Below, piece after piece: positions 9,636-18,349 of a stretch of DNA of 64,000 nucleotides. Where the stretch lies: assembly GCF_032268605.1 (NCBI RefSeq), contig NZ_CP130318.1, positions 2,080,001 through 2,144,000 on the forward strand. The letters run 5' to 3'. Each line of letters opens with the position of its first letter. The first letter of the stretch is position 1. Under the pieces are notes generated by a model. That model was not told the DNA's origin, did not search any database, and saw only the letters and a program-made list of their open reading frames with translations. Source of the stretch: Paenibacillus aurantius (GTDB taxonomy: Bacteria > Bacillota > Bacilli > Paenibacillales > NBRC-103111). A program made the position numbers and the translations under genes.

Positions 9636-10684
9636 TTCCCATAGCGGAAACAGCAGCACGCGTCTACGGTTACATGGTTCAAGATTACTCCGGGCAATGG
9701 GGAATGGACAGGGAAGCCTGGGACTGGGTCCCGGGCGTCGGAGTGATCGCTATGATGGAGTACGGGGAAACCTTCAGACGCCGCGAGGTCCTGGACGATC
9801 TTCATGAATGGGAGCAGCGCAACCGGGCGAAGTCGGCAGAGCTGAAAGTCATCAATGCTATCGCGCCATTCGCGATATACGCTCCTCTATGCCGGCACAC
9901 GGGCGATACCTATTACTACGAATCGTCCGTCCGGGCAGCCGAGTGGCTGCTTCGGGAAGCCCCCCGCACAAGGGAAGGCGCCTTCGAGCATACCGTAACG
10001 GAAGAGGCTCAATTCCCTGAGCAGGTGTGGGCCGATACGGTCTTTATGGCGGTGCTGTTCCTGGCGAGAACGGCCAGGCTGACCGGCCATGCCGAATATG
10101 CCAAGGAAGCAGTGGAGCAGTCCCTGATTCATATGCGGCTACTGCAGGACAAGGAGACGGACGTTCTGTTTCACGGCTGGAACTGCATCACATCCGATCA
10201 TATGTCCGCCGCCCGTTGGACCCGGGCGAACGCTTGGGTGGCGGCCGGCATACCGGAGATTGTTTCGGAGGTCGGAGGGCTTGCCCCCATTCCCGATGAA
10301 CTGCGGATAAGGTATGAGCGTCTGATGAAGGGCCTCATCCGGTACCAGCAGCAGGACGGGCTTTGGAGCACGGTCATGGACCATCCCGATTATTACCGTG
10401 AGGCGTCCGGCAGTGCCGGCATCGCATGCGGAATTCTGCGCGGCATCCGCAGCGGATGGCTCTCTTCGGAGCTCGCGGAAGCAGCCGGTCGGGCCCTTCC
10501 GGCCTTGGTGGAAAGGATCGAAGCCGATGGATGCCTGAGCGGGGTATCCGGCGGAACCCCGGTCATGGAATCCGTCGAAGCCTATAACCGCATCGCCTGT
10601 TACCCGACCCTGTATGGGCAAGGGCTGATGCTGATGCTGTTGAACGCCTTCGAAGCGGCTAAGGCAGAGGAGGAAGGACGATGA
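9632..10684 (+). CDS. GH105/GH88-type unsaturated glucuronyl/galacturonyl hydrolase
   Basis: A 350-residue protein with no signal peptide and the (alpha/alpha)6-barrel signature of the YteR/YesR family: WGMDREAWDWVPGVG near the N-terminus and QVWADTVFMA, in which Asp135 matches the catalytic Asp of GH105. These cytoplasmic enzymes hydrate and release the 4,5-unsaturated uronic acid left at the non-reducing end by polysaccharide lyases. The start ATG overlaps the stop of the glycosidase gene, and its own stop overlaps the next start (ATGA), so all three are translationally coupled. Its presence implies a lyase product as substrate, which supports a lyase role for the next gene. Confidence 0.88.
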   Translation: MIPIAETAARVYGYMVQDYSGQWGMDREAWDWVPGVGVIAMMEYGETFRRREVLDDLHEWEQRNRAKSAELKVINAIAPFAIYAPLCRHTGDTYYYESSVRAAEWLLREAPRTREGAFEHTVTEEAQFPEQVWADTVFMAVLFLARTARLTGHAEYAKEAVEQSLIHMRLLQDKETDVLFHGWNCITSDHMSAARWTRANAWVAAGIPEIVSEVGGLAPIPDELRIRYERLMKGLIRYQQQDGLWSTVMDHPDYYREASGSAGIACGILRGIRSGWLSSELAEAAGRALPALVERIEADGCLSGVSGGTPVMESVEAYNRIACYPTLYGQGLMLMLLNAFEAAKAEEEGR

Positions 10685-12381
10685 GCACGGACAAAGGGAG
10701 GGCCGCTTTGCTTAATGCGCTGGAAGAGAGGGAGCCTGATTTCAACGCGTCGATTCGCATGCTGAGAAGGCCCTTTAGCAGCCCCGGGTACCATACGACA
10801 ATCAAGCAGGCGGACTATGTTCACCCGACGCGGGAAACCGTTCAGTACGCGGTGGCCCTTCTCGACAGCGGCCAGGACACCTGGCGGGAAAGAGCCTTCT
10901 CCATCCTGGAGCAAATCGTGTCTCTGCAGGATGACGATCCGGCGTCCCCTACGTTCGGAATCTGGTCCTGGTTCTACGAGGAGCCGCTTTCCCAAATGGC
11001 CCCGCCCGACTGGAATTGGGCGGACTTCTGCGGAAAACAGCTGGTGCTGGCGGACGTCCGGCACGGGGCTTCCTTTCCGCCTGCCCTAAGGGCGGCGGTG
11101 AAGAAAGCCATCTATAACAGCTGCGAAGCGATCATCAAGCGGAATGTCGGACCTGAATATACGAACATCGCCATCATGGGGGCCTTCGTCACCTTGATCG
11201 CGGGAGAGCACTTCAGAGAAGAGAGGTTTCGCCGCTACGGCTTTGACCGGCTGGAGCGCTTCTACCGGCATACGAAGGAGCAGGGCACCTTCCAGGAGTA
11301 CAACAGCCCCACCTACACCATTGTTGCCATTGAAGAGCTTTCGAGCATCGCGACGGAAACGGAGAACGGGGAAGCCCGTGCCATGATCGAAGAGCTTCTG
11401 GACGGGGCCTGGGAGATGGCCGCTTATCATTTCCATCCTGCGGTGAAGCAGTGGGCCGGACCGCACAGCCGGTCTTACGACAAGCTGCTTCCGCCGGAGA
11501 AGCTCTCTTTTATCCAGATGGCGTGTGACGGTCACCTTCACCTGCTGCCGGAGAGCGAGTTGATCTATAACCTGACCTGGTATGGCAACCGGATCTCCTG
11601 TCCGGCCAAGTACCACCAACTTTACCGGGAGGTGCAGGAAAGGCATGGAAAACAAGCGGTCGCCAAAAGAGCGGACGGCTCAAGCTCGAGAGAAGCTTAT
11701 CTCTATATGAACCCGCGGGTTTCCGTCGGCAGCTTCAGCTCCAATATCATGTGGAACCAATGCCGCAATCTTCTGGCTTATCTCACGAACGGGCCGGCCT
11801 GCACGTATATCCACTTCCGTGTTCTCCACGACGGCTACGACTACTGCTCGGCGGTCTACAACGGGATTCAAGAGGAAGGCAGCGTTCTGCTCGGTGTGAC
11901 CTTCGCAACGAACGGCGGCGGCACGCACCCTAACCTGAACCCCGTGCATGGACGCATCACCGCTTCGGATCTAAGGCTGCGCTTCGAAATCGGCGGCTCC
12001 CTGGATCAGGTAGCCGTTGACGGGCAGGACGACCTTGTGAATGTCCGGGTGGACGGCCTTCACGTTAAGCTGGGCAAGCTTTATGGAGTCTTTGGCGGGA
12101 AAACAGACTTCGCCTGGGAGATTCATAAAGAAGAGGCGCAGGTAAGCGTCGATCTGGTGATCCATTCGGGAGAAGCCCGGACGATGGATTTCCATTCCCT
12201 CTCGAAGGCCTGCTTCCTTCTGGCTTTCGATGTGACGGAGGCGGACCGCGTCCTCCAGGCGGAGACGAAGGAGGCGGGCAGCAGCGTAGAAACCAAGGTG
12301 CGTTTCGGGGAGGGCGCCGTTCTTAGCCTGCAGCTTCCTACCGCGCCGGATGAGCTCCATAAGCTCATGCATCGATCGTAA
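10681..12381 (+). CDS. Uncharacterised protein, candidate (alpha/alpha)-toroid polysaccharide lyase
   Basis: 566 residues, no signal peptide. I do not recognise a named family. The N-terminal two-thirds is helix-rich with segments typical of (alpha/alpha)-toroid enzymes: EYTNIAIMGAFVT (about 157-169), FQEYNSPTYTIVAIEEL (about 203-219) and WAGPHSRSYDKLLPP (about 258-272). The C-terminal third is beta-rich (VSVGSFSSNIMWN, LRFEIGGS), as in lyases that pair a toroid with a beta-sandwich. The conserved-looking Asn, Tyr, His and Arg would suit a lyase active site, but this is structural guesswork. It is coupled to a GH105 gene that needs unsaturated uronides, so an intracellular oligouronide lyase is the favoured inference; a hydrolase or epimerase is possible. 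Confidence 0.55.
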   Translation: MSTDKGRAALLNALEEREPDFNASIRMLRRPFSSPGYHTTIKQADYVHPTRETVQYAVALLDSGQDTWRERAFSILEQIVSLQDDDPASPTFGIWSWFYEEPLSQMAPPDWNWADFCGKQLVLADVRHGASFPPALRAAVKKAIYNSCEAIIKRNVGPEYTNIAIMGAFVTLIAGEHFREERFRRYGFDRLERFYRHTKEQGTFQEYNSPTYTIVAIEELSSIATETENGEARAMIEELLDGAWEMAAYHFHPAVKQWAGPHSRSYDKLLPPEKLSFIQMACDGHLHLLPESELIYNLTWYGNRISCPAKYHQLYREVQERHGKQAVAKRADGSSSREAYLYMNPRVSVGSFSSNIMWNQCRNLLAYLTNGPACTYIHFRVLHDGYDYCSAVYNGIQEEGSVLLGVTFATNGGGTHPNLNPVHGRITASDLRLRFEIGGSLDQVAVDGQDDLVNVRVDGLHVKLGKLYGVFGGKTDFAWEIHKEEAQVSVDLVIHSGEARTMDFHSLSKACFLLAFDVTEADRVLQAETKEAGSSVETKVRFGEGAVLSLQLPTAPDELHKLMHRS

Positions 12382-12430
12382 CCGCTGTCCGGTTATTCTT
12401 TTATTAGGCAGCAACCTCAACCAACTGGCA

Positions 12431-12459
12431 GGCGCCCGCTTAAAGCGGGCGTCTATTTT
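12431..12459 (+). terminator. Rho-independent terminator
   Basis: CGCCCGCT (12433-12440) pairs with AGCGGGCG (12444-12451) around a 3-nt loop, followed by a broken T tract (TCTATTTT). It ends the hydrolase operon. Confidence 0.75.
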
Positions 12460-12525
12460 CGTTGTTACCCATCTAGTCCGACCCCTTCTCCAAGCCCATC
12501 TATGCTGATAAGAAGATTCATGTTA

Positions 12526-12536
12526 TGGTTAGACCA
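12526..12536. promoter_or_regulatory. TGGTNNNACCA palindrome, candidate GntR/FadR-type operator
   Basis: TGGTTAGACCA, extended to a 15-bp palindrome TATGGT-TAG-ACCATA (12524-12538). It sits between a weak -35 (TTCATG, 12517-12522) and a possible -10 (TATAGA, 12540-12545) about 95 nt ahead of the AraC start at 12631. The same core recurs at 24808 and 25742. TGGTNNNACCA resembles operators of FadR-subfamily GntR proteins, one of which is encoded at 29134. Confidence 0.5.
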
Positions 12537-12630
12537 TAGTATAGATAGTGATATGGATAGCTGTCCTGTCTCTCCGCTGCGAATAATAGGGACGGTCAGT
12601 CGGCAGCTGTTGAAAGAGGAGGCGAAACGG

Positions 12631-14643
12631 ATGACGTCACAAGATAAGTATACTTTCCTTGTAAAAGCGTTGCTGGTTATGGTGATGGTCTCCAGTCTGC
12701 CGTTGCTGCTGTTCAGTTCGTACAACATCAACCTTGTCATTACGAAAGCGATGGAGATGGTTAATTCCAAAAATCAAAACGAGCTTACCCGTACCGGAGT
12801 GCTGATGAATAACAGTCTCCGCCAGGTAAGGGAGCTGGCCAATTCGATCATGACGGAGAAAGCCTTTGCCAGCACTCAAACCGAGAGCGGCAAATGGAAA
12901 GCGCTTCAGCTGCTGACGGAAAAGCAGTTTGCTAACCCTTACATCAAAGAAGTAACCCTATACAACGAAAATCAGAAGTACATGCTCATTCCCAGTTACG
13001 GCATTGACCGGAATATGAGGTATCGTCCTGATCCCGAAATGGAAGCGGTTGTCTCCCGTATGTCCTTTTATGAAGTAAAGACGACGGATACCAAGACAGA
13101 TGACGGGCACTATACCGTGGATATAATCGGCAAGCTCCCGGTCGTGACGGAGGATCGCAACAGCCTGATCCTTCACCTCGACATCGAAAAAATCTATTAT
13201 GACTTTCTGAAACAGCTGAACGTGGACCCGGAGCTTTACGATTATTATTTGACGAATGCGGAAGGGACCGTTCTTTATCATCCCAATCTGGCGCTCGTCG
13301 GCCAAACCTTCTCGGGGCTCGAATCAAGCAAGCCCGACCGAAAGATCAACACTTACCAGCTGGACTCGATGAACTGGAAGCTTGTGAGTGAAGTGAACAG
13401 CCGTCTTCTCTACCGCGATGTAACCGTCCTCCGCGGAAGAATGGTTACGATCGCTTTTGCCGCCTCGGTTTTACTCCTCCTTCTTATTGTAATGGGCCTA
13501 AGGTATCTTTATAAACCGTTTCGCTATATCGCCCAGCGTGCCGAGGAGAACGAGGCGAAATGGAAGAAAACCATGCTGTACCGGTTAATCAAAGACCCGC
13601 AGCCCCGGAGTGCCGATCTCGAACGATTTCTTCCGGCTTATTCCTCTTATTTGGTTGTAGTGGTATTCATGATTAAGCACGAGGAGGAGGCGGTTCCGGA
13701 CCATTCCTCCATCTTGGAGATGGTGGAGGATCGCCTGCCGAAAATGTTCCGCGCAGACTTCTTTCGGGAGGAGCGGGAAATGATCTCGCTTGTTCAGCTT
13801 TCCGATCCGGATATTAACCGGTTTCTGACGGAGCTGATGCTTGAACTGGACGGCGACTGGATGGAGCAGCTGATGATCTGCGTAGGAGGCGTTCATTCCC
13901 TGCTCGATATTCATAATTCGTACACGGAAGCGATGTATGCCTGTAACATCGGGCGGATCTATTCGGATACGGATGTCTACTGCTTCAGCAAGCTGCCAAT
14001 GGACTATGAAACCCGGAATCTGGCCATTCCCGCTGTAGAAGAGATGGAGCTGGCGATACGGCAGCATAACGAGAAAGCTTATTCCGAAGCGTTGGATGTT
14101 CTGTTCTCGGATAAGCTTACGGTCGTGGAATACAATCATAATTTTTATTTGACCGTTTCCCTGCTCCTTCGCCTGTACGGACAAGAAAGCTTATCCTTCC
14201 TTCAGGAGCTGAACCGGTTGATCACGGAGCGGGGAATCATGAACATCACGGGAGTGAAGCAATTTTTCCTCTCCAAATTTCAAACCTTCCAGAAGGAATA
14301 CGACGGGGATACCAAAAACTATTTCCACAAAATTGAAGCCTTTATTGCTTCGAAGTATCGGGTCAACTTTTCCTTGGATGAGTTGGCGGAAGCAGCCGGC
14401 GTAACCAAGCAGCACCTCATTGCCCTGTTCAAGCAGTTTTACAATCGGACGCCCGTCGAATATATAAACGAATACCGTATAGAGAAAGCCAAGCAGCATC
14501 TGGCCGATTCGGCCGCTAGAATATCCGACGTTGGTACCCTGGCCGGTTTCAACAGCAACAGTTATTTTGCGAAGGTTTTCAAGCAATACACCGGTATTAC
14601 CCCATCGGAGTACCGCCAGCTCATCCACAACCGGCAGCCGTAA
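12631..14643 (+). CDS. Membrane-anchored AraC-family transcriptional regulator
   Basis: 670 residues from the ATG at 12631, chosen because AGAGGAGG (12615-12622) lies 8 nt upstream; an ATG at 12502 lacks an RBS and would place the palindrome at 12526 inside the gene. Membrane helices at about residues 9-30 and 270-292 bracket an extracellular sensor of dCache-like appearance. The C-terminus has the AraC double helix-turn-helix (VNFSLDELAEAAGVTKQHL to ITPSEYRQL). It precedes the importer and glycosidase genes at 14854-24760, which are its likely targets. A GntR-type operator candidate in its own promoter suggests it is itself controlled. Confidence 0.88.
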   Translation: MTSQDKYTFLVKALLVMVMVSSLPLLLFSSYNINLVITKAMEMVNSKNQNELTRTGVLMNNSLRQVRELANSIMTEKAFASTQTESGKWKALQLLTEKQFANPYIKEVTLYNENQKYMLIPSYGIDRNMRYRPDPEMEAVVSRMSFYEVKTTDTKTDDGHYTVDIIGKLPVVTEDRNSLILHLDIEKIYYDFLKQLNVDPELYDYYLTNAEGTVLYHPNLALVGQTFSGLESSKPDRKINTYQLDSMNWKLVSEVNSRLLYRDVTVLRGRMVTIAFAASVLLLLLIVMGLRYLYKPFRYIAQRAEENEAKWKKTMLYRLIKDPQPRSADLERFLPAYSSYLVVVVFMIKHEEEAVPDHSSILEMVEDRLPKMFRADFFREEREMISLVQLSDPDINRFLTELMLELDGDWMEQLMICVGGVHSLLDIHNSYTEAMYACNIGRIYSDTDVYCFSKLPMDYETRNLAIPAVEEMELAIRQHNEKAYSEALDVLFSDKLTVVEYNHNFYLTVSLLLRLYGQESLSFLQELNRLITERGIMNITGVKQFFLSKFQTFQKEYDGDTKNYFHKIEAFIASKYRVNFSLDELAEAAGVTKQHLIALFKQFYNRTPVEYINEYRIEKAKQHLADSAARISDVGTLAGFNSNSYFAKVFKQYTGITPSEYRQLIHNRQP

Positions 14644-14708
14644 GCGATGAACCCTTGGCTCATGGGCTTTTATCGCGGTCTGGGGGGATTGTAACGATAT
14701 TCGGATCG

Positions 14709-14736
14709 TTGTAACCATAGGCCTCTTCCTTTTAAT
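14709..14736 (+). promoter_or_regulatory. Putative promoter with inverted repeat upstream of importer operon
   Basis: TTGTAA (14709-14714), 16-nt spacer, TTTAAT (14731-14736). An inverted repeat AACGAT-N6-ATCGTT (14693-14710) and a repeated TTGTAAC motif overlap the -35, a possible activator site. The rest of the 14644-14853 gap holds a loose hairpin and no gene. Confidence 0.35.
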
Positions 14737-14853
14737 TTCAAGCCATCTGAATATTTTGGGATTGAAACCAGCCGGTTGATCGACCATGATGACCGTAACA
14801 CCAAGCTAAAGCCGAACGAGTCCAGGAAATAACCCAAAGGAGGAATGGGAAGG

Positions 14854-16410
14854 ATGGGTCGAAGCAGCGGAAAGGGGCGGTCGAAGGCGTGGTTTCTTTC
14901 AGCCGTGTCACTTGCTGTCATGCTTACAGCATGCAGCTCTGGAGCACCCCAGGACAAGGAGGTGGCGGCGGCCGGCACGGCCGCCCCGAAGAAGGCGGCC
15001 AAAATTGTAGCGTTGTCCTACAATCCATCGTATGACCGCAAAGGATCACCCGAGGAGAAGCATGTGCATGATCTCATCCAAGAAAAAACGGGAGCGGACG
15101 TGGAGGTAATCTTTACCCCGAGCGATCAGTTCGCGAGCAAACGGAACCTGATGCTTTCGTCTGACGAGCAGCTGGATTTTGCCGAAGTTTCCGTTGCCGA
15201 CGCCATCAACTTATATAAGAACAATGCCATCATCGCCGTAGACGACCTGCTGAATACTTACGGGCCGAATCTCAAGAAGAATGTGAAGCCGCAAGCCTTC
15301 AAGCAGGTTACCTTCCAAGGCAAAATTCTCGGGATTCCCCGGGAAGCTCCCGTTATTACGCCGGACGCGCTGCAAATCCGCACGGACTGGCTGAAGAACC
15401 TCGGGCTTTCCGTTCCCAAAAGCATAGAAGACTTCGAGAAGGTCATGGATGCCTTCAAGAATGGGGACCCCGACCGTAACGGCAAGAACGATACCTATCC
15501 GCTCACGACCGGATGGGGCAACTTCGGCAAGCTGGAGACGATCTTCAGCCCGAATTTCTTGCCTCAAGCTATGGCCTGGTGGAAGGACAGCGACGGCAAG
15601 CTTAAGCCGGCCGAGCTCCATCCCGGTTATTCGGCGATGATGGCCAAATTCGTGGAATGGAACAAGAAAGGGTACATTTGGCCCGACATGCTGCTCTCCA
15701 ACATGGCCAAGCAGCAGGAGGTCATCGCCCAGAACAAAGCGGGGACTGTCGCCGGCTGGTTCTCCTCCACCATTGTGAATGCCCATGACGTCCTGCGCAA
15801 AACGGTTCCCGACGCGGAATACCAGCCGATCATGCTGGAGGGCAAGGGGATCAACAAGCTGGAGACAACCTCTTATGCCGGAACCGTTATGGTGATTTTC
15901 AAGAAGAGCAAGCATCCGGAAGAAGTGATGAAGCTGTTCAATTTCGAAGGAACCTATGACGGATGGCTGCTGGGCACTTACGGGGTGGCCGGGGAGAACT
16001 ACAATATGCTTCCCGACGGCATGATCGAATTCATTTCCGACGATAAAACGGATATCAACAAGGCCAAGTATTATGCGAAATATTCGTGGGTCGGCATCGT
16101 TTGGGAAGGGAAGCCGGCTTGGCCGATCAAGACCTGGGTCGGCGAGCAGTACAACCTGAAGAAGCAGCAGGTCGAAAGCCTTCCGCGGTTTGACTCCATC
16201 GACAAGACCGTGTTCTACGATCAAACGAAATGGAAGTCCTCTTCCCGGCTGAACGATATGAAGACCTATTTGGACGAACAAAAAGTAAAGGTCTTTACAG
16301 GGGAAGTTCCCGTCAACGACTGGGAGAAGATCATGAAGAAATGGCTCGAAATGGGGGGCCAGCAAATGATTGAGGACCGGAATGCCGACTATGCGGAGCA
16401 AAGCAAATAA
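14854..16410 (+). CDS. Oligosaccharide ABC transporter substrate-binding lipoprotein
   Basis: 518 residues from the ATG at 14854. AAAGGAGG (14836-14843) is 10 nt upstream; the ATG at 14845 would be only 1 nt from it. The signal peptide ends in a lipobox (VMLTAC), so the protein is membrane-anchored by lipid. Size and the DPDRNGKNDTYPLT loop match the LplA/YtcQ family that delivers plant oligosaccharides to Lpl-type permeases. The two permease genes follow after a hairpin at 16418-16451. Ligand unknown; the co-encoded propeller glycosidases suggest a polysaccharide fragment. Confidence 0.9.
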   Translation: MGRSSGKGRSKAWFLSAVSLAVMLTACSSGAPQDKEVAAAGTAAPKKAAKIVALSYNPSYDRKGSPEEKHVHDLIQEKTGADVEVIFTPSDQFASKRNLMLSSDEQLDFAEVSVADAINLYKNNAIIAVDDLLNTYGPNLKKNVKPQAFKQVTFQGKILGIPREAPVITPDALQIRTDWLKNLGLSVPKSIEDFEKVMDAFKNGDPDRNGKNDTYPLTTGWGNFGKLETIFSPNFLPQAMAWWKDSDGKLKPAELHPGYSAMMAKFVEWNKKGYIWPDMLLSNMAKQQEVIAQNKAGTVAGWFSSTIVNAHDVLRKTVPDAEYQPIMLEGKGINKLETTSYAGTVMVIFKKSKHPEEVMKLFNFEGTYDGWLLGTYGVAGENYNMLPDGMIEFISDDKTDINKAKYYAKYSWVGIVWEGKPAWPIKTWVGEQYNLKKQQVESLPRFDSIDKTVFYDQTKWKSSSRLNDMKTYLDEQKVKVFTGEVPVNDWEKIMKKWLEMGGQQMIEDRNADYAEQSK

Positions 16411-16417
16411 AGGGTCC

Positions 16418-16451
16418 GCGTTCTGCTTTCCCTTTACGGAGGGCAGGACGC
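16418..16451 (+). other. Intercistronic hairpin between binding-protein and permease genes
   Basis: GCGTTCTGC (16418-16426) pairs with GCAGGACGC (16443-16451, one G-U pair) with no T run after it. It may stabilise the 3' end of the binding-protein message or partly attenuate the permease genes. Confidence 0.45.
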
Positions 16452-16475
16452 TCCTTGTAGGAAGGAGGAAGCGCC

Positions 16476-17465
16476 TTGAAGGGGTCTCCAGCCGCGCCTG
16501 CCGATAAGAGTGTTTTCCATTCGGCTCCTCACGGGGCGGCCGTCAAACGAAAAGGGGGGATGTTCCCTCTCTGGAGGTATAAATTCCTTTACCTCCTGCT
16601 GCTGCCAGGGCTGCTGCATGTCGTGATCTTTCACTATATTCCGATGTATGGAATCGTCATCGCCTTTCAGAATTTCAGCCCTTACGCCGGGGTGAGCTCC
16701 ATCTTCCAGGATCCCCAATGGGTGGGTCTGGACCATTTTCGCGCCTTCTTCCAGTCGTATTATTTCGGAAGAATTATCGGCAATACGCTCCTGATCAGCA
16801 GCTACAAAATTCTGTTCGGGTTTCCCGCCCCCGTTATCCTGGCTCTGCTCCTGAATGAAATCCGGCATGCCCGCTTCAAAAAAGTGGTTCAGACCATTAC
16901 TTATTTGCCGCATTTCCTGTCATGGGTTATCCTTTCCGGCTTGATCCTGACCCTGCTGTCCCCGACAACCGGGATGGTCAGCAAAATTATCATGAACCTG
17001 GGCGGTCCGCAAACCAACCTGCTCGCGAGTCCGGATTTTTTCCGTCCCCTCCTGGTTGGAAGCGAAGTATGGGCCGGAGTCGGCTGGGGGAGCATCATCT
17101 ATTTGGCCGCTCTTGCGGGGATCGATCCGGCCCAATACGAAAGCGCTAAGATGGACGGGGCCGGCCGGTTCCAGCAAATGCTTTATATCAGCCTTCCGGG
17201 GATGGCCAACATCCTATCCATTATCTTTATCTTTGCGGTCGCCGGCATTCTGAATGCGGGCTTCGAGCAGGTGCTGCTGCTTTATTCTCCGAACGTTTAC
17301 AGCGTCGGCGATATTATCGATACGTATGTTTACCGGGAAGGCCTGATTAACAACAAGTATTCGTACGCACAGGCCGTCGGATTGTTTAAGAACGTCGTCG
17401 GTCTGGTGTTCCTGCTTGTCACCAACTACATCGTGAAGAGGTTGGGGAAGGAGGGCATATGGTAA
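16476..17465 (+). CDS. ABC sugar transporter permease, LplB type
   Basis: 329 residues from a TTG start, supported by GAAGGAGGA (16461-16469). After a cytoplasmic N-terminus it has about six membrane helices and the permease EAA-type loop QYESAKMDGAGRFQQMLYISLPG, which contacts the ATPase. It forms a heterodimer with the next product, whose gene it overlaps by 7 nt. No ATPase gene is near, so a shared MsmX/MsmK-type ATPase encoded elsewhere must energise uptake. Confidence 0.92.
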   Translation: MKGSPAAPADKSVFHSAPHGAAVKRKGGMFPLWRYKFLYLLLLPGLLHVVIFHYIPMYGIVIAFQNFSPYAGVSSIFQDPQWVGLDHFRAFFQSYYFGRIIGNTLLISSYKILFGFPAPVILALLLNEIRHARFKKVVQTITYLPHFLSWVILSGLILTLLSPTTGMVSKIIMNLGGPQTNLLASPDFFRPLLVGSEVWAGVGWGSIIYLAALAGIDPAQYESAKMDGAGRFQQMLYISLPGMANILSIIFIFAVAGILNAGFEQVLLLYSPNVYSVGDIIDTYVYREGLINNKYSYAQAVGLFKNVVGLVFLLVTNYIVKRLGKEGIW

Positions 17466-18322
17466 GGAAGAATGCCTTTGATTACGCCAATAGCGCTCTG
17501 ATGCTTCTGTTCTGCTGCAGCATCATCGTGCCCTTCCTGTTCGTCGTCAGCCAATCGCTCATGTCCAATGAGGATGTGCTGAAACACGGGGTTACCTTGA
17601 TCCCCAAGCATATAACCTTCTATGCCTATAAATATTTGCTGGTGGACAATACCTTTCTTTATCGGGCCTTTGCCAACTCGGTGTTCGTCACCACGGTAGG
17701 GACGGGGCTTTGTCTGCTGGTAACCGGAGGGATGGCATACGCTCTATCCAAAAAATACTTGCCGTACCGCCATGCCATCACTCTATTCGTCATGGCCACC
17801 ATGTTTTTCAGCGGGGGTCTCATTCCGTCCTACCTGCTCGTGGTAGGGCTGGGGCTGAAAAATTCCCTGTGGGCTTTAATGGTACCTTCCTTTCTGAGCG
17901 TATGGAACATGTTCCTGCTTCGAAATTTTTTTATGGAGCTCCCCCGCGAAGTGGAGGAATCCGCTTATCTGGATGGGGCGAACGATGTAACGATTCTCGG
18001 AAGGATCGCGATCCCGATGTCGCTTCCCGCCCTCGCTACGATCGGTTTGTTTTATGCGGTCGGCTTCTGGAACAGCTGGGTGCCGGCATCCATTTATTTG
18101 AATGACCCGGACAAATGGCCTTTGCAAATGCTGGTGAAGACGCTGTTGACCTCCTTTGATCCAAGTCAAGGAGGCGGCTCCCAGGACCTGCTGATGGTCC
18201 TGTCGAAGGACAGCGTCCGCTCGGCTGCCATCATCCTGACCACGCTGCCCATTATGCTGGTGTATCCTTTCCTGCAAAAGTATTTTGTCAAAGGCATTAC
18301 CGTCGGTTCGATCAAAGGGTAG
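17459..18322 (+). CDS. ABC sugar transporter permease, LplC/YtcP type
   Basis: 287 residues, about six membrane helices. EAA loop EVEESAYLDGANDVTILGRI and the C-terminal tail VKGITVGSIKG typical of LplC/AraQ-like partners. The start overlaps the stop region of the LplB gene, so the two subunits are coupled. It is followed 27 nt later by the propeller protein, linking the importer to processing of its cargo. Confidence 0.92.
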   Translation: MVRKNAFDYANSALMLLFCCSIIVPFLFVVSQSLMSNEDVLKHGVTLIPKHITFYAYKYLLVDNTFLYRAFANSVFVTTVGTGLCLLVTGGMAYALSKKYLPYRHAITLFVMATMFFSGGLIPSYLLVVGLGLKNSLWALMVPSFLSVWNMFLLRNFFMELPREVEESAYLDGANDVTILGRIAIPMSLPALATIGLFYAVGFWNSWVPASIYLNDPDKWPLQMLVKTLLTSFDPSQGGGSQDLLMVLSKDSVRSAAIILTTLPIMLVYPFLQKYFVKGITVGSIKG

Positions 18323-18349
18323 CACCTGAACAAAGGAGAGGGAGCTTGC

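Noticed and set aside
14776-14795. GGTTGATCGACC palindrome upstream of the second binding protein
   Set aside because: Spacing between GGT and ACC is 6 rather than 3, so it does not match the GntR-type sites; no other support.
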